From Oceanidesulfovibrio marinus (GTDB lineage: Bacteria; Desulfobacterota; Desulfovibrionia; Desulfovibrionales; Desulfovibrionaceae): a DNA stretch of 64,000 bases. Numbering within the stretch: the first letter of the stretch is position 1; every line of letters starts with the position of its first letter. Below the pieces are notes generated by a model. That model made no database searches. It saw only the letters and a program-made list of their open reading frames with translations, and was not told where the DNA came from. The translations under genes and the position numbers were made by a program. Below, in pieces: positions 1-8,196 of the stretch. The stretch spans positions 2,569,322 to 2,633,321 of the forward strand of contig NZ_CP039543.1 in NCBI RefSeq assembly GCF_013085545.1, read 5' to 3'.

Positions 1-1071
1 AGGGCCATCCAGGAGCTCTACAAGAAGGAAGGCGGCGCCTTCCCGGATCCCATCGTCAACCTCGACACCTCCCTGTGGGAGAAGGACGGCGAGTTCGACG
101 CCCACGGCGTGGCCAAGCTCATCAACGGCTACTTCCTCAAGGATGTGGAGATCAAAGGCAAGGTCTACAAGAAGGGCTCTCTGGTTCCCTCCTTCGCCTT
201 CCTGCAGGACGACGGCTCCACCAGCTCCGGCAACTGGCTGTATTGCAACTCCTACACGGAGAAAGGCAACATGGCCGCCCGCCGCGACAAGACCCAGACC
301 GACATGCAGTCCAACATCGGCCTGTATCCGAGCTGGTCGTGGTGCTGGCCGGTCAACCGCCGGATCATCTACAACCGCGCCTCCGTGAACCAGGAGGGCA
401 AGCCCTACGCCCCGGAAAAGCCGGTTATCGAGTGGAACGGCGAGAAGTGGGTGGGCGACGTGCCCGATGGCGGCTGGGCTCCCGGCACCAAGTACCCCTT
501 CATCATGAAGCCTTCGGGACACGCCCACGTCTTCGGCCCCGGCCGCAACGACGGTCCGTTCCCCGAGTACTACGAGCCGCTGGAGTGCCCCATCAACGAG
601 CAGCCCTTCTCCGCGCAGCTGCACAACCCCACGGCCCTGCAGTTCTCCAAGGAGAAGAAGGCGGTCTGCGATCCGCGCTTCCCCTTCATCTGCTCCACCT
701 ACCGCGTTACCGAGCACTGGCAGTCCGGCGTTATGACGCGCTGGACCCCGTGGCTCCTGGAAGCGGAACCGCAGATGTTCGTGGAGATGAGCGAGGAGCT
801 GGCCAAGCTGCGCGGCATCGCCAACGGCGAGAAGTGCATCGTGGAAAGCCTGCGCGGCTCCCTGTGGGCCATCGCAATCGTCACCAAGCGGCTCAAGCCC
901 TACACGGTCATGGGCCAGACAATCCACCAGGTCGGTATTCCGTGGCACTTCGGCTGGGTGCACCCCAAGGATGGCGGCGATTCGGCCAACCTCCTCACGC
1001 CGTCCGTCGGTGATCCCAACACCGGCATTCCGGAAACCAAGGCCTTCATGGTCAACGTCAAGAAGGCGTAA
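1..1071 (+). CDS. fdhA: Formate dehydrogenase catalytic (alpha) subunit, C-terminal part
   Basis: The reading frame is open from base 1, so only the last ~356 residues are present; the Mo/W-bisMGD site, the Sec/Cys residue and the signal peptide lie off the window. The visible part matches the C-terminal dinucleotide-binding barrel of periplasmic FdnG/FdhA-type enzymes, which oxidize formate to CO2. Supporting segments are the LINGYFLKD region, the YPSWSWCWPVNRRIIYNRAS stretch, the GRNDGPFPEYYEP region and the end with HQVGIPWHFGW followed by a G-D-S-A-N-L-L-T-P motif. The fdhB gene follows after 11 bp, which fits a two-subunit FdhAB of the sulfate-reducer type. Whether it uses Mo or W and Sec or Cys cannot be seen here. 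Confidence 0.93.
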   Translation, partial: RAIQELYKKEGGAFPDPIVNLDTSLWEKDGEFDAHGVAKLINGYFLKDVEIKGKVYKKGSLVPSFAFLQDDGSTSSGNWLYCNSYTEKGNMAARRDKTQTDMQSNIGLYPSWSWCWPVNRRIIYNRASVNQEGKPYAPEKPVIEWNGEKWVGDVPDGGWAPGTKYPFIMKPSGHAHVFGPGRNDGPFPEYYEPLECPINEQPFSAQLHNPTALQFSKEKKAVCDPRFPFICSTYRVTEHWQSGVMTRWTPWLLEAEPQMFVEMSEELAKLRGIANGEKCIVESLRGSLWAIAIVTKRLKPYTVMGQTIHQVGIPWHFGWVHPKDGGDSANLLTPSVGDPNTGIPETKAFMVNVKKA

Positions 1072-1082
1072 GGGGGAGAATC

Positions 1083-1808
1083 ATGCCGAAAGCCTTTTTC
1101 ATAGACACGACAAAGTGCACGGCCTGCCGCGGTTGCCAGGTGGCCTGCAAGGAATGGCATAACAATCCTGCGACCGAGACGAAGCAGGTGGGCACCCACC
1201 AGAACCCGCAGGATCTCAACTACTCGACCTACAAGCTTGTCCGCTTTTCCGAAAAGGAAGTGGACAACAAGCTGCACTGGCTCTTCTTCGCAGATCAGTG
1301 CCGGCACTGCATCGTACCACCGTGCAAGGAAGTCGCGGACATGGATGTGGAAGGGGCCATTATCATCGACGAGGAAACCGGCTGCGTCTACTACACCGAG
1401 AAGACCGCCGAGCTCTCCGACCCCGAAGGTCCCATCATGGCCTGCCCGTACAACATCCCGCGCAAGGACCCGAACTCCAACCGTCTCGCCAAGTGCGACA
1501 TGTGCCTGGACCGCGTGCAAAACGGCATGAAGCCCGCCTGCGTGCAGGTCTGCCCCACCGGCACCATGAACTTCGGCGACTACGAGGAGATGAAGGAGCT
1601 GGCGCAGAAGCGGCTGGCCGAGGTCAAGAAGACCAGGCCGGCGGCTGTTGTCGGCGATCCCGACTACCACCGCTGCTTCTACCTCATGGAGTACGACCCC
1701 GGCCTGTACTACGAATATGCAGTTGCAAGCGCCGATGTGCCCGGTCCCCACGACCGGCGCTCGATGCTCGCGAACGTGTCGCGTCCGTTCAAGGTCCTGT
1801 TCACCTAG
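1083..1808 (+). CDS. fdhB: Formate dehydrogenase iron-sulfur (beta) subunit
   Basis: This 241-residue electron-transfer subunit should pass electrons from the FdhA [4Fe-4S] cluster to periplasmic cytochrome c3. It has four cysteine groups typical of the family: CTACRGCQVACKEW near residue 12, CRHCIVPPC near 76, a lone group around MACPYNIPR, and CDMCLDRV with PACVQVCPTGT near 140-160. The start ATG follows a purine-rich AGGGGGAGA site. It lies 11 bp after fdhA, so the two are co-transcribed. There is no C-terminal membrane anchor, unlike FdnH, which favours a soluble FdhAB enzyme. A strong hairpin terminator follows the stop, so no gamma subunit belongs to this operon. Confidence 0.94.
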   Translation: MPKAFFIDTTKCTACRGCQVACKEWHNNPATETKQVGTHQNPQDLNYSTYKLVRFSEKEVDNKLHWLFFADQCRHCIVPPCKEVADMDVEGAIIIDEETGCVYYTEKTAELSDPEGPIMACPYNIPRKDPNSNRLAKCDMCLDRVQNGMKPACVQVCPTGTMNFGDYEEMKELAQKRLAEVKKTRPAAVVGDPDYHRCFYLMEYDPGLYYEYAVASADVPGPHDRRSMLANVSRPFKVLFT

Positions 1809-1837
1809 GGTCCACAAGAGCGGCACGCTCATGCCAG

Positions 1838-1876
1838 CCCCCCGGTCCGCGTTGTGCGGGCCGGGGGATTTTTATT
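1838..1876 (+). terminator. Rho-independent terminator after fdhAB
   Basis: A GC-rich stem (CCCCCGGTCCGC pairing with GCGGGCCGGGGG, small GTTGT loop) is followed by ATTTTTATTT. It closes the fdhAB operon. The 28-nt core at 1840-1867 recurs with one difference at 3233-3260. Confidence 0.85.
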
Positions 1877-1976
1877 TGGGTGGATCTGAGAGAGTCCTGG
1901 CAGTCATGGCCCACCAAGGCAGAGCGCCAAAGGAAGCCGGGCAGTCCTACATCAGCTCCCGCCAAGCCAAAGACTT

Positions 1977-2369
1977 TCAGTTCGACTCTTCCCCGCGGGC
2001 GCGGATATATTTGATCTGTTCCTTGCCCCATACGTTGAGCTTGTTGAGCGCAGGAAGCAGCTCTCGGCCCCTCTCCGTCAAAGAGTACTCAACGCGTGGT
2101 GGCACTTCCGGGTACTGCACACGTACAACGAGCCCGTTCTCCTCAAGCTCCCGCAGGCATTTTGTGAGCATCATGTTGGTGATGCCCGTCACACCCCGCT
2201 TCAGCTCGTTGTAGCGGACCGCTTCCTGGTCAGCCAGGTGCCAGAGAATCGGCAGTTTCCACTTTCCCCCGATGATATCCAGGGCATAGATGATCGGGCA
2301 TATCTCATCCCTTTCATACAGGGATTCGCCTTTGGGCAGGCTGACGTCATATGCTGTTTTCCTGCTCAT
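1977..2369 (-). CDS. HxlR/MarR-type winged-helix regulator
   Basis: The 130-residue protein fits the single-domain HxlR family of redox- or aldehyde-sensing regulators. Family marks are a Cys near residue 24 (CPIIYALDIIGGKWKLPILW), the YNELKRGVTGITNMMLT recognition region with LRELEENGLV, and the VEYSLTERGREL wing. It is divergent from the flavin reductase-like gene at 2522, the usual layout for a HxlR regulator and its target. The start follows AGGAGAAC in the 5' region. The control of the neighbouring gene is inferred from position and from the palindrome at 2425-2440. Confidence 0.88.
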   Translation of the reverse strand: MSRKTAYDVSLPKGESLYERDEICPIIYALDIIGGKWKLPILWHLADQEAVRYNELKRGVTGITNMMLTKCLRELEENGLVVRVQYPEVPPRVEYSLTERGRELLPALNKLNVWGKEQIKYIRARGEESN

Positions 2370-2424
2370 GCTGTTCTCCTAACGCTCTGAATGGAGTGTA
2401 TTTTTTTGGAAATCTAGGGAAGAA

Positions 2425-2440
2425 AAATATGCGTATATTT
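2425..2440. promoter_or_regulatory. Candidate operator in the HxlR/flavoprotein intergenic region
   Basis: A 16-bp near-palindrome, AAATATGCGTATATTT, sits in the AT-rich divergent promoter region between the HxlR gene and the flavoprotein gene. Its position between two divergent genes makes it a reasonable HxlR site. No footprint or conservation data are available here. Confidence 0.4.
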
Positions 2441-2521
2441 CATTTTCTTATTAGCCCTGCTAGACTGCAACGTCAATGATCCGGTGACCATCGCCTGCAA
2501 ACACATCTCAAGGAGATTCTC

Positions 2522-3172
2522 ATGAAAATTTATGCGGTGAACGGAAGCCCCAGAAAGAAAATGAACACGGCGGCTCTCCTGGAGTCTGCACTGGAAGGCG
2601 CGCGTGCGGCTGGCCAGGGCCCGGTGGAAACAGAAATCATCCACGTCTACGATTACGACCACAAAGGATGCATCAGCTGCATGGAGTGCAAGCGCCTCGG
2701 GGGCGCGAGCTACGCGAAGTGCGCTGTCAAAGACAGCCTGGCCCCTGTCCTGGAGCGCCTGACCGAGGCAGATGGCATCATTTTCGGAAGCCCTGTCTAC
2801 TTCCACGGGATAACAGGCAAGCTGCACTCCTTCCTGGAGCGCTTTCTGTTCCCGAAAGCCGCATACGATGCCAATTACAGCTCATTGGCTCCCAAAAAGA
2901 TGCCCACTGCATTCATCTACACCATGAATGTAACTGAGCAACAAATGGTCGCCCAAGGATATCCAGACATTTTTAGGCACATGGAGTCATTTATCGAGAG
3001 GATTTTTACAAAGCCTCAGGTCTTGCATGCCTGCAATACATACCAGGTGAAGGATTACTCAAAATACAAGATAGAATCCTTCTCCGAGCCTGAGAAGGCA
3101 GCGTATAGAGAGGCGCAGTTTCCACTGGATCTCGAAAAAGCCCACGCCATCGGTGCTTCAATGGTCAAGTGA
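2522..3172 (+). CDS. Flavodoxin-fold NAD(P)H reductase, iron-sulfur flavoprotein-like
   Basis: A 216-residue NADPH-dependent FMN reductase family protein. The N-terminus MKIYAVNGSPRKKMNTAALL is the FMN-phosphate loop; GCISCMECK followed by a Cys around residue 67 resembles the compact cysteine motif of archaeal/clostridial iron-sulfur flavoproteins (Isf), and IFGSPVYFHGITGKLHSFLE is the second flavin loop. The start has AAGGAG seven bases upstream. It is divergent from the HxlR gene and probably its target. The likely role is reduction of an oxidized small molecule or a quinone/oxygen stress function; the substrate cannot be told. Confidence 0.85.
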   Translation: MKIYAVNGSPRKKMNTAALLESALEGARAAGQGPVETEIIHVYDYDHKGCISCMECKRLGGASYAKCAVKDSLAPVLERLTEADGIIFGSPVYFHGITGKLHSFLERFLFPKAAYDANYSSLAPKKMPTAFIYTMNVTEQQMVAQGYPDIFRHMESFIERIFTKPQVLHACNTYQVKDYSKYKIESFSEPEKAAYREAQFPLDLEKAHAIGASMVK

Positions 3173-3231
3173 CGAGACACAGGGCAGCGGGTCCAGCCCG
3201 GGAGCTCTGGGCGCATGAGCCCGACGATGCA

Positions 3232-3261
3232 GCCCCGGTCCGCGTTGTGTGGGCCGGGGGC
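3232..3261. repeat. Second copy of the fdhB terminator hairpin
   Basis: The 28-nt segment 3233-3260 matches 1840-1867 at 27 positions and folds into the same GC-rich hairpin, but it is followed by CATTAAGAAC rather than a T run. It lies between the flavoprotein gene and the convergent GGDEF gene. It may be a weak terminator or a copied repeat element. Confidence 0.6.
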
Positions 3262-3349
3262 ATTAAGAACGCGGCACCCGCACGACTCACCTCTGCCCGG
3301 CCCGGTTTCAGCACCTCCCGTGGCGAATGATCGCGGCCCCGCCGCTGCG

Positions 3350-5248
3350 CTACTCCACAGCGTCGGTGACCAGACAATTCCTGCCGGACGACTTTGCCTC
3401 GTACAGGCAGGCGTCCGCCACGTTGACCATGTCGGTCACGGTCTGGAAGCGGTCGGAGTAGCGCACCATCCCCGCGCTGATGGTGACCAGGCCGTGCGGG
3501 CTGCCCCTGTGCTCGATGGCTGCGCCGCGGACCGCCTCGACGATGCGTTCACCGCAGGCGTAGGCCGCGTCCTCGTCGCCGGTGTTGAAGATCACGGCGA
3601 TCTCCTCGCCGCCATACCGGTAGGCGCGGTCTTCCTTGCGGATATTACCCGCAACAAGCTGCGCCACGGTGCGCAGGGCCACATCGCCGGCCGCGTGGCC
3701 GTGGATGTCGTTGAACGCCTTGAAGTGGTCGACGTCGATCAGCATCAGGAAGAATGACTCCACGCCGTTCTGCACCTGTCTGAACACCGCGCCAATGTCC
3801 CTGTCGAATGAGCGGCGGTTGTGGATGCCGGTCAGTCCGTCCAGCAGGCTCAGCCGCCTGAGCTGGATGTTGGCCGCCTCCAGCTCCTGCGTGCGGCTAT
3901 CCACGAGCCCCTGCAGATTGGATTGTGCGTCGTTTATCTCCTGGCACATGTTCAGGAACATCCCGGCGAGCTGGCCGATCTCGTTCTTCTGTTGCAGGGG
4001 GAGCAGCTGCGGCGATTGGATGACCGTGTTGTACTCTCCTTTTGCGACCAGGGACGTCGCCTCCTGCAGGCTTCTCAGCGGCGCCTTCACATGCCGAGTG
4101 ATCACGACGCACACCGCCACGTAGTATGCGACGAAGAGCAGGAATCCAAAGAGCAGCACGATCCGCGCGGCCTGGTGCGCTTCCTTCACAAGCAGTGTCT
4201 CCGGAAGCGCCATGACCAGCCACCACTCCGGCCCGGAAAGCTCCGCAGCTATGAGGTAGTTGCCGCCGTCGTCGTCTTCTACAATGGAGATGCCGTCCGC
4301 ATCGGGTGTGGCGTGCGAAAGCTCCTGATACATGCGCGTCAGGTCGGGATCACCGATCTTGTCCAGGGAGAGCGTGCCCTGCCGTTTCAGCTCGTCCCGC
4401 AGCTTTCCCGGATGGGCGACGAGGAAGCCGTTCTTGCTGATAATGTACGAGTTCGTTCCTTCAAGGGAATCGCTGTCCAGCCGGCGCATGATGGACGCAA
4501 GGTGCACGTCGAGGCTCGGGTTCACCAGGTGGCGTCCTTCGTAATCCACCGGCATTTCGAAGGTTATGGTCCACCGGTCCACGGTTTCATCGTAGTACAG
4601 CCCGGTCCAGACCGGCTTCCTCTCGGGATTGACGGATTGCAGTGTGGCCTTGATGGTCCCGAGCTCATTCATGGGCAGGTCTGGCTCGGCCTGCAGGCCC
4701 CAAGGGGCGTCCGGAGAAAAGATGGTGATGCCGTTTTCAGGATAGGAGGCGTGCAGCATGCCTGTGGAAGCCCAGGCCGGCCCGTACCTGTTGACCAGGA
4801 TGTACGCGATGAGCAGCCGGCGCATGAAATCGCGGTCCTCCACCGGCTGGTTGTTGCCAATGAAGCTTGTCACGCCCCACGATCGTCCGAGATGCTTGTT
4901 GATGAAGCCGCTGAAGAACCTCTCCTTCATGCGCGTGGCTTTGTCGGCGTCGACAAAGTACATCGTCCAGAAATCGTCATCCGTGAAGTCCATATCCGAA
5001 CGATACAGCTTGAGGAACTCGTCCCTGAATAGCGACAAATCGTTGTGGGCATCGATGAACACACGATCTTCAAGTTGTTTCCGCTCCAACATGTACTGCC
5101 GAAGCGATGCAAGCGACCTTTGCTTACTCTGATCGTAGATTATAAAATAGCATACAATTGTTGCAATGGATACAATGATGACGCCAAGGAGCAGAACCTT
5201 CATGAGAATCTGCCTGCTCAATTGCTGCGGTCGCTGTATTACGTCCAT
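3350..5248 (-). CDS. Membrane diguanylate cyclase: Cache-like sensor, HAMP, GGDEF
   Basis: A 632-residue signal protein. A membrane segment at about residues 15-38 is followed by a long extracytoplasmic sensor (about 40-340, Cache-like, with the PDAPWGLQAEP and VAHPGKLRDEL regions), a second membrane segment near 345-368, a HAMP-type linker and a short coiled region. The GGDEF domain starts at LLDGLTGIHNRRSFD; the active-site loop reads YGGEEI, and an RKED inhibitory-site motif lies five residues before it. It should make c-di-GMP in response to a periplasmic ligand. The last residue of the signature is Ile rather than Phe, which is uncommon but does not by itself imply inactivity. It is transcribed alone, convergent to the flavoprotein gene. 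Confidence 0.92.
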   Translation of the reverse strand: MDVIQRPQQLSRQILMKVLLLGVIIVSIATIVCYFIIYDQSKQRSLASLRQYMLERKQLEDRVFIDAHNDLSLFRDEFLKLYRSDMDFTDDDFWTMYFVDADKATRMKERFFSGFINKHLGRSWGVTSFIGNNQPVEDRDFMRRLLIAYILVNRYGPAWASTGMLHASYPENGITIFSPDAPWGLQAEPDLPMNELGTIKATLQSVNPERKPVWTGLYYDETVDRWTITFEMPVDYEGRHLVNPSLDVHLASIMRRLDSDSLEGTNSYIISKNGFLVAHPGKLRDELKRQGTLSLDKIGDPDLTRMYQELSHATPDADGISIVEDDDGGNYLIAAELSGPEWWLVMALPETLLVKEAHQAARIVLLFGFLLFVAYYVAVCVVITRHVKAPLRSLQEATSLVAKGEYNTVIQSPQLLPLQQKNEIGQLAGMFLNMCQEINDAQSNLQGLVDSRTQELEAANIQLRRLSLLDGLTGIHNRRSFDRDIGAVFRQVQNGVESFFLMLIDVDHFKAFNDIHGHAAGDVALRTVAQLVAGNIRKEDRAYRYGGEEIAVIFNTGDEDAAYACGERIVEAVRGAAIEHRGSPHGLVTISAGMVRYSDRFQTVTDMVNVADACLYEAKSSGRNCLVTDAVE

Positions 5249-5777
5249 GCCTTGATGTATCCCTCAACTATTCCCGCAAGAATTGTATCCAACTGGAGAT
5301 TACCCAGCAGCTCATAAGGAACTTACACATTGCATATAGCGCACAGCTGTACTGAGTGCGCTCGTATTCCCCATCGTCATGTACGTCATTTGCCAATGCT
5401 GGCAACTATACAGACAACTAATAGTAGAACAGGGGACGGAAGGCAACGGCAGATCGTTCCGCCGCCGGGGCGCCGCGGCATCGGGCTCAGCGTTGTGGAG
5501 CCGGTACATCAAGAAGAACAACAGTTTCCGGCGCGTTTGCCTGCACATGGACGGTTCTCTCTGCCAATGGGGCTTCATCGTGTGCACTGCACCGGGAAAG
5601 ACAGCCTCGGCCACGTGTCAGGATCGGCTCCAGGTTGCCCCGTCGCGTTGCGCAGACCGGCGAACCGCCGCAGACTGCATGGTGGAGCCTTGGCTCGGAG
5701 CACCATCGCGTGCGGCCAACCAGAAAGCCTTGCCTTGACCTGAACCCGCCTGCAATATACCTCCTAGCAACCGCGGC
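5249..5777. other. Intergenic, no gene seen
   Basis: About 530 bases between the diguanylate cyclase start and tRNA-Leu. Only short overlapping frames without good ribosome sites or recognisable motifs are present. It should hold the promoters of both flanking genes. Confidence 0.6.
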
Positions 5778-5864
5778 GCCCGGGTGGCGGAACTGGTAGA
5801 CGCAAGGGACTTAAAATCCCTCGGTGGCAACACTGTGCGGGTTCGATTCCCGCCCCGGGCACCA
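5778..5864 (+). tRNA. tRNA-Leu, anticodon TAA
   Basis: The acceptor stem GCCCGGG (5778-5784) pairs with CCCGGGC (5854-5860); the anticodon arm AGGGA-CTTAAAA-TCCCT gives anticodon TAA; a long variable arm (GGTGGCAACACTGT region) marks a class II tRNA-Leu; the T arm is GCGGG-TTCGATT-CCCGC, and CCA is encoded (5862-5864). Its 3' half is the attachment site of the element to the right and is duplicated at 24192. Confidence 0.96.
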
Positions 5865-5884
5865 AATATTTCAGCTGGTTATCG
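5808..5884 (+). repeat. attL: 77-bp direct repeat, 3' half of tRNA-Leu plus downstream bases
   Basis: The 77 bases 5808-5884 are identical to 24192-24268. They run from the anticodon arm through the CCA end and 20 bases beyond it. The bases just before both copies differ (G versus A). This is the duplication expected when a tyrosine integrase inserts an element in a tRNA 3' end. Confidence 0.95.
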
Positions 5885-5914
5885 AATATGTCGATAACCA
5901 GCTTTTTCTTTTCT
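5873..5914 (+). terminator. tRNA-Leu terminator
   Basis: A perfect 13-bp stem (AGCTGGTTATCGA / TCGATAACCAGCT, five-base loop) is followed by TTTTTCTTTTCTT. The left arm is within the att repeat, so integration rebuilds a terminator. The copy at 24257-24287 keeps the fold through two G-U pairs. Confidence 0.88.
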
Positions 5915-5921
5915 TGATTTT

Positions 5922-5943
5922 TTGCTCCAATATTGCTCCACTC
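5922..5943 (+). repeat. 22-bp repeat next to attL (copy 1 of 3)
   Basis: This 22-bp segment itself contains two TTGCTCC units. It matches 24066-24087 at 21 of 22 positions and 24304-24325 at 19 of 22. All three copies lie close to an att core, which suggests integrase arm-type binding sites or another recombination signal. Confidence 0.65.
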
Positions 5944-5963
5944 CCTCCTCAAAAGGAGCTATC

Positions 5964-6896
5964 ATGGATCTTAAATTTCGCTCTGGCTGGAAAGCCATGG
6001 ATGGCGAGACCGAATGGCTTGAACCTGAGAGAGTTGTCTATGCGAAAAGCCCCCAAGGTTTGATACAGGCAGCGGGGTATGCCAAACACATACTTGGTCG
6101 CAAAGGCATGGTTTTTTATCGTGGCCAACAGAGTAATTATGCAACAATGTATCCATCCCTATACAGACAAAAGGGAAGAGACAAGAATAGGAAAATAATA
6201 AGCAAAGTCATTACTGACAGCGGAAAAAGAAAACGTTCAGATGTGTTGGACGCAATCATTCTTAAACTACAAAATTCTGGTGCTTTTTTGGAAAACACAC
6301 CAGAATTTGTAACTGAAGGGATACTCCAGCATTATGGACTTAATACTAGATATATTGATATAGTCGACAACTTATGGTCTGCTCTTTGGTTTTCGTGCCA
6401 CTCCATGAAAATCAGTACTCATTCGAGCAACCTAATGCATATCGTTAGAAGTAATAAGCCTTATTCTTATGTTTACTTGCTTGCGCTTGGAAAAATTAAA
6501 AAACTAAATGCCGGGGTATACGAGACATATAGCAATGTAGAGATTGTTGACTTACGAATTGCTGCTCCTTCACTGTACCTGCGACCGCATGCTCAACATG
6601 GCCTTGTTGCCAAAAGGATTAACAGGCAGATGTATTCCAAATCTGATTTTATGGAATGCGTCGGACTAACAATCAAAGTTGACACTGAAAATGCTTTAAA
6701 ATGGATTGGGTCTGGCGAGTTGCTAATGCCTGGGAGTATGTATCCATCGGCTTTCTTTGATTCCGGGTATGCTGTGCTTATGAGCTATGACGAGCTTACA
6801 TTTTATGAAAAACTGATCGAAGAGAAACTGCACTATTATAAATCCGCGAAAAAGATGCGCGAAGTGTTTGGAAGCATAAAGAATGTTAGCTATTGA
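5964..6896 (+). CDS. FRG-domain protein
   Basis: A protein of 310 residues if started at the ATG with AAAAGGAG seven bases upstream; a TTG in frame at 5922 has no such site. The core motif FYRGQ (about residue 40), then MYPSLYR, and EGILQHYGLNTRYIDIVDNLWSALWF define an FRG domain, named for its F/Y-R-G motif. FRG genes are of unknown biochemical role but are frequent on mobile elements and in defence islands. The gene is AT-rich compared with the host, sits between attL and the integrase, and stops nine bases before the integrase start, so the two are probably co-transcribed. A function in element stability or phage defence is inference. Confidence 0.8.
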   Translation: MDLKFRSGWKAMDGETEWLEPERVVYAKSPQGLIQAAGYAKHILGRKGMVFYRGQQSNYATMYPSLYRQKGRDKNRKIISKVITDSGKRKRSDVLDAIILKLQNSGAFLENTPEFVTEGILQHYGLNTRYIDIVDNLWSALWFSCHSMKISTHSSNLMHIVRSNKPYSYVYLLALGKIKKLNAGVYETYSNVEIVDLRIAAPSLYLRPHAQHGLVAKRINRQMYSKSDFMECVGLTIKVDTENALKWIGSGELLMPGSMYPSAFFDSGYAVLMSYDELTFYEKLIEEKLHYYKSAKKMREVFGSIKNVSY

Positions 6897-6904
6897 AGGG
6901 TACC

Positions 6905-7909
6905 ATGGCAACAATACGTAAACGCGGGCCTGCACAGTGGGAAGTGCGTATACGAAAACGCGGCTGGCCTGTGACCTGTAAAACGTTCGAGACTAAGTAT
7001 GACGCAACCAGGTGGGCGCGAGAGATCGAGTCTGAAATGGACCGGGGCATTTTTGTTTCTCGCGTAGAAGCCGAATCAACCACCTTATCCGAAGCTCTTG
7101 ATCGTTATATTGACGAATATGCGCCGAATCTCTCTGACCCCAGGCGAGAAAAGAACCGAGCGAGGGCTATCCAACGTCGCCCTTTCGCTTCACGGTTCAT
7201 GGCCACTATCAAGGGCAAGGATATTGCCGCGTTTGTCAAAGAGCGCCAGGAGGAAGGAGCCGGCCCAAATACAATCCGGCTAGACTTGGCACTGCTGTCA
7301 AAACTGTTCGAGATAGCGGCCACAGATTGGGGCATGGAGAGCCTTTCCAACCCGGTCAAACGAGCGAATAAACCGAAAGTCCCGGCAGGACGATCCAGAC
7401 GTTTCCAAGATGACGAAGAAGAACGCCTCTTAGCTGCGTGCGACGAACGCTTTGCGTGCGTGGTCAAGTTTGCCCTGGAAACCGCTATGCGACGAGAAGA
7501 AATCGCAACTATGGTCTGGTCCCAGGTTGACCTGAAAAATCGCTCAGTCCTTCTGCCTCGCACGAAAAACGGCGAGTCGAGAACGGTCCCCCTCTCCCCC
7601 GCCGCTCTCAACATTCTTAAATCACTCCCCCGCACCATTTCTGGCCCTGTCTTTGGCATGAATAAGGACAAAATCACCCGCGCTATGAAAGCCGCTGCCG
7701 ACAAAGCTGGAGTTCCCGACTTTCGATTCCATGACCTCCGTCACGAGGCGGTAAGCCGATTCTTCGAGAACACAAACTTGGACGTCATGGAAATCCGGGC
7801 CATATCAGGCCATAAATCTATGCAAATGTTGGCGCGCTATAGCCATTTGCGGACAGGGAGACTGGCGGATCGGTTAGCGGGAATGAAGCGGGGGGATACT
7901 GGATCATAA
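6905..7909 (+). CDS. int: Tyrosine-recombinase integrase of the element
   Basis: A 334-residue phage-type integrase with an N-terminal arm-binding region (MATIRKRGPAQWEVRIRKRG), a core-binding domain around 60-150 and a catalytic domain. Catalytic residues are visible: Arg in ETAMRREEIATMVW, His-x-x-Arg in FRFHDLRHEAV, His in ISGHKSMQML, and the Tyr nucleophile in LARYSHL. It should cut and join the element at tRNA-Leu. The ATG at 6905 has GAAGGG just upstream; a TTG at 6893 is an alternative start. A broken relative covering residues ~101-160 lies at 24335-24496 outside attR. Confidence 0.95.
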   Translation: MATIRKRGPAQWEVRIRKRGWPVTCKTFETKYDATRWAREIESEMDRGIFVSRVEAESTTLSEALDRYIDEYAPNLSDPRREKNRARAIQRRPFASRFMATIKGKDIAAFVKERQEEGAGPNTIRLDLALLSKLFEIAATDWGMESLSNPVKRANKPKVPAGRSRRFQDDEEERLLAACDERFACVVKFALETAMRREEIATMVWSQVDLKNRSVLLPRTKNGESRTVPLSPAALNILKSLPRTISGPVFGMNKDKITRAMKAAADKAGVPDFRFHDLRHEAVSRFFENTNLDVMEIRAISGHKSMQMLARYSHLRTGRLADRLAGMKRGDTGS

Positions 7910-8107
7910 TGTGAATCTTTTCTCCGACCTTAACCAGGGCGTAAAAAGAAAAATAATCCAGTATTCCTTCATGGTACGTCTTGCTAAAGCGCTCGACATA
8001 CGAATTATGCGTTGACTTCCAATTTCACATCATGGATTTAACTCAGTCTGCCATAGTGAGCAAGACCAATTCAGGTGAGTGTACCGCTGAGATATGAAGG
8101 AGCTGAG
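7910..8107. other. Intergenic between integrase and kinase operon
   Basis: The tail-to-tail gap between the integrase and the minus-strand kinase operon runs to 8196 in all. No clear terminator was found. The only possible coding unit is the 21-codon frame at 8108-8173. Confidence 0.5.
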
Positions 8108-8173
8108 ATGAATATAAATTTGATTCGACACAACAAACATATACTTCCTGTTAGATTCTTCGGAATAGTGTAG
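8108..8173 (+). CDS. Possible 21-residue peptide
   Basis: An ATG with GAAGGAG seven bases upstream opens a 21-codon frame ending in TAG (MNINLIRHNKHILPVRFFGI then V). It has a good ribosome site for so short a frame and no similarity I recognise. It could be chance or the decayed start of a lost gene. Confidence 0.2.
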   Translation: MNINLIRHNKHILPVRFFGIV

Positions 8174-8196
8174 ACTGTATGTCCAGGATGCAGAAC

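Noticed and set aside
5312..5743. Several overlapping frames of 100-137 codons on both strands between the cyclase and tRNA-Leu
   Set aside because: No ribosome sites or family features, and they overlap each other in different frames.
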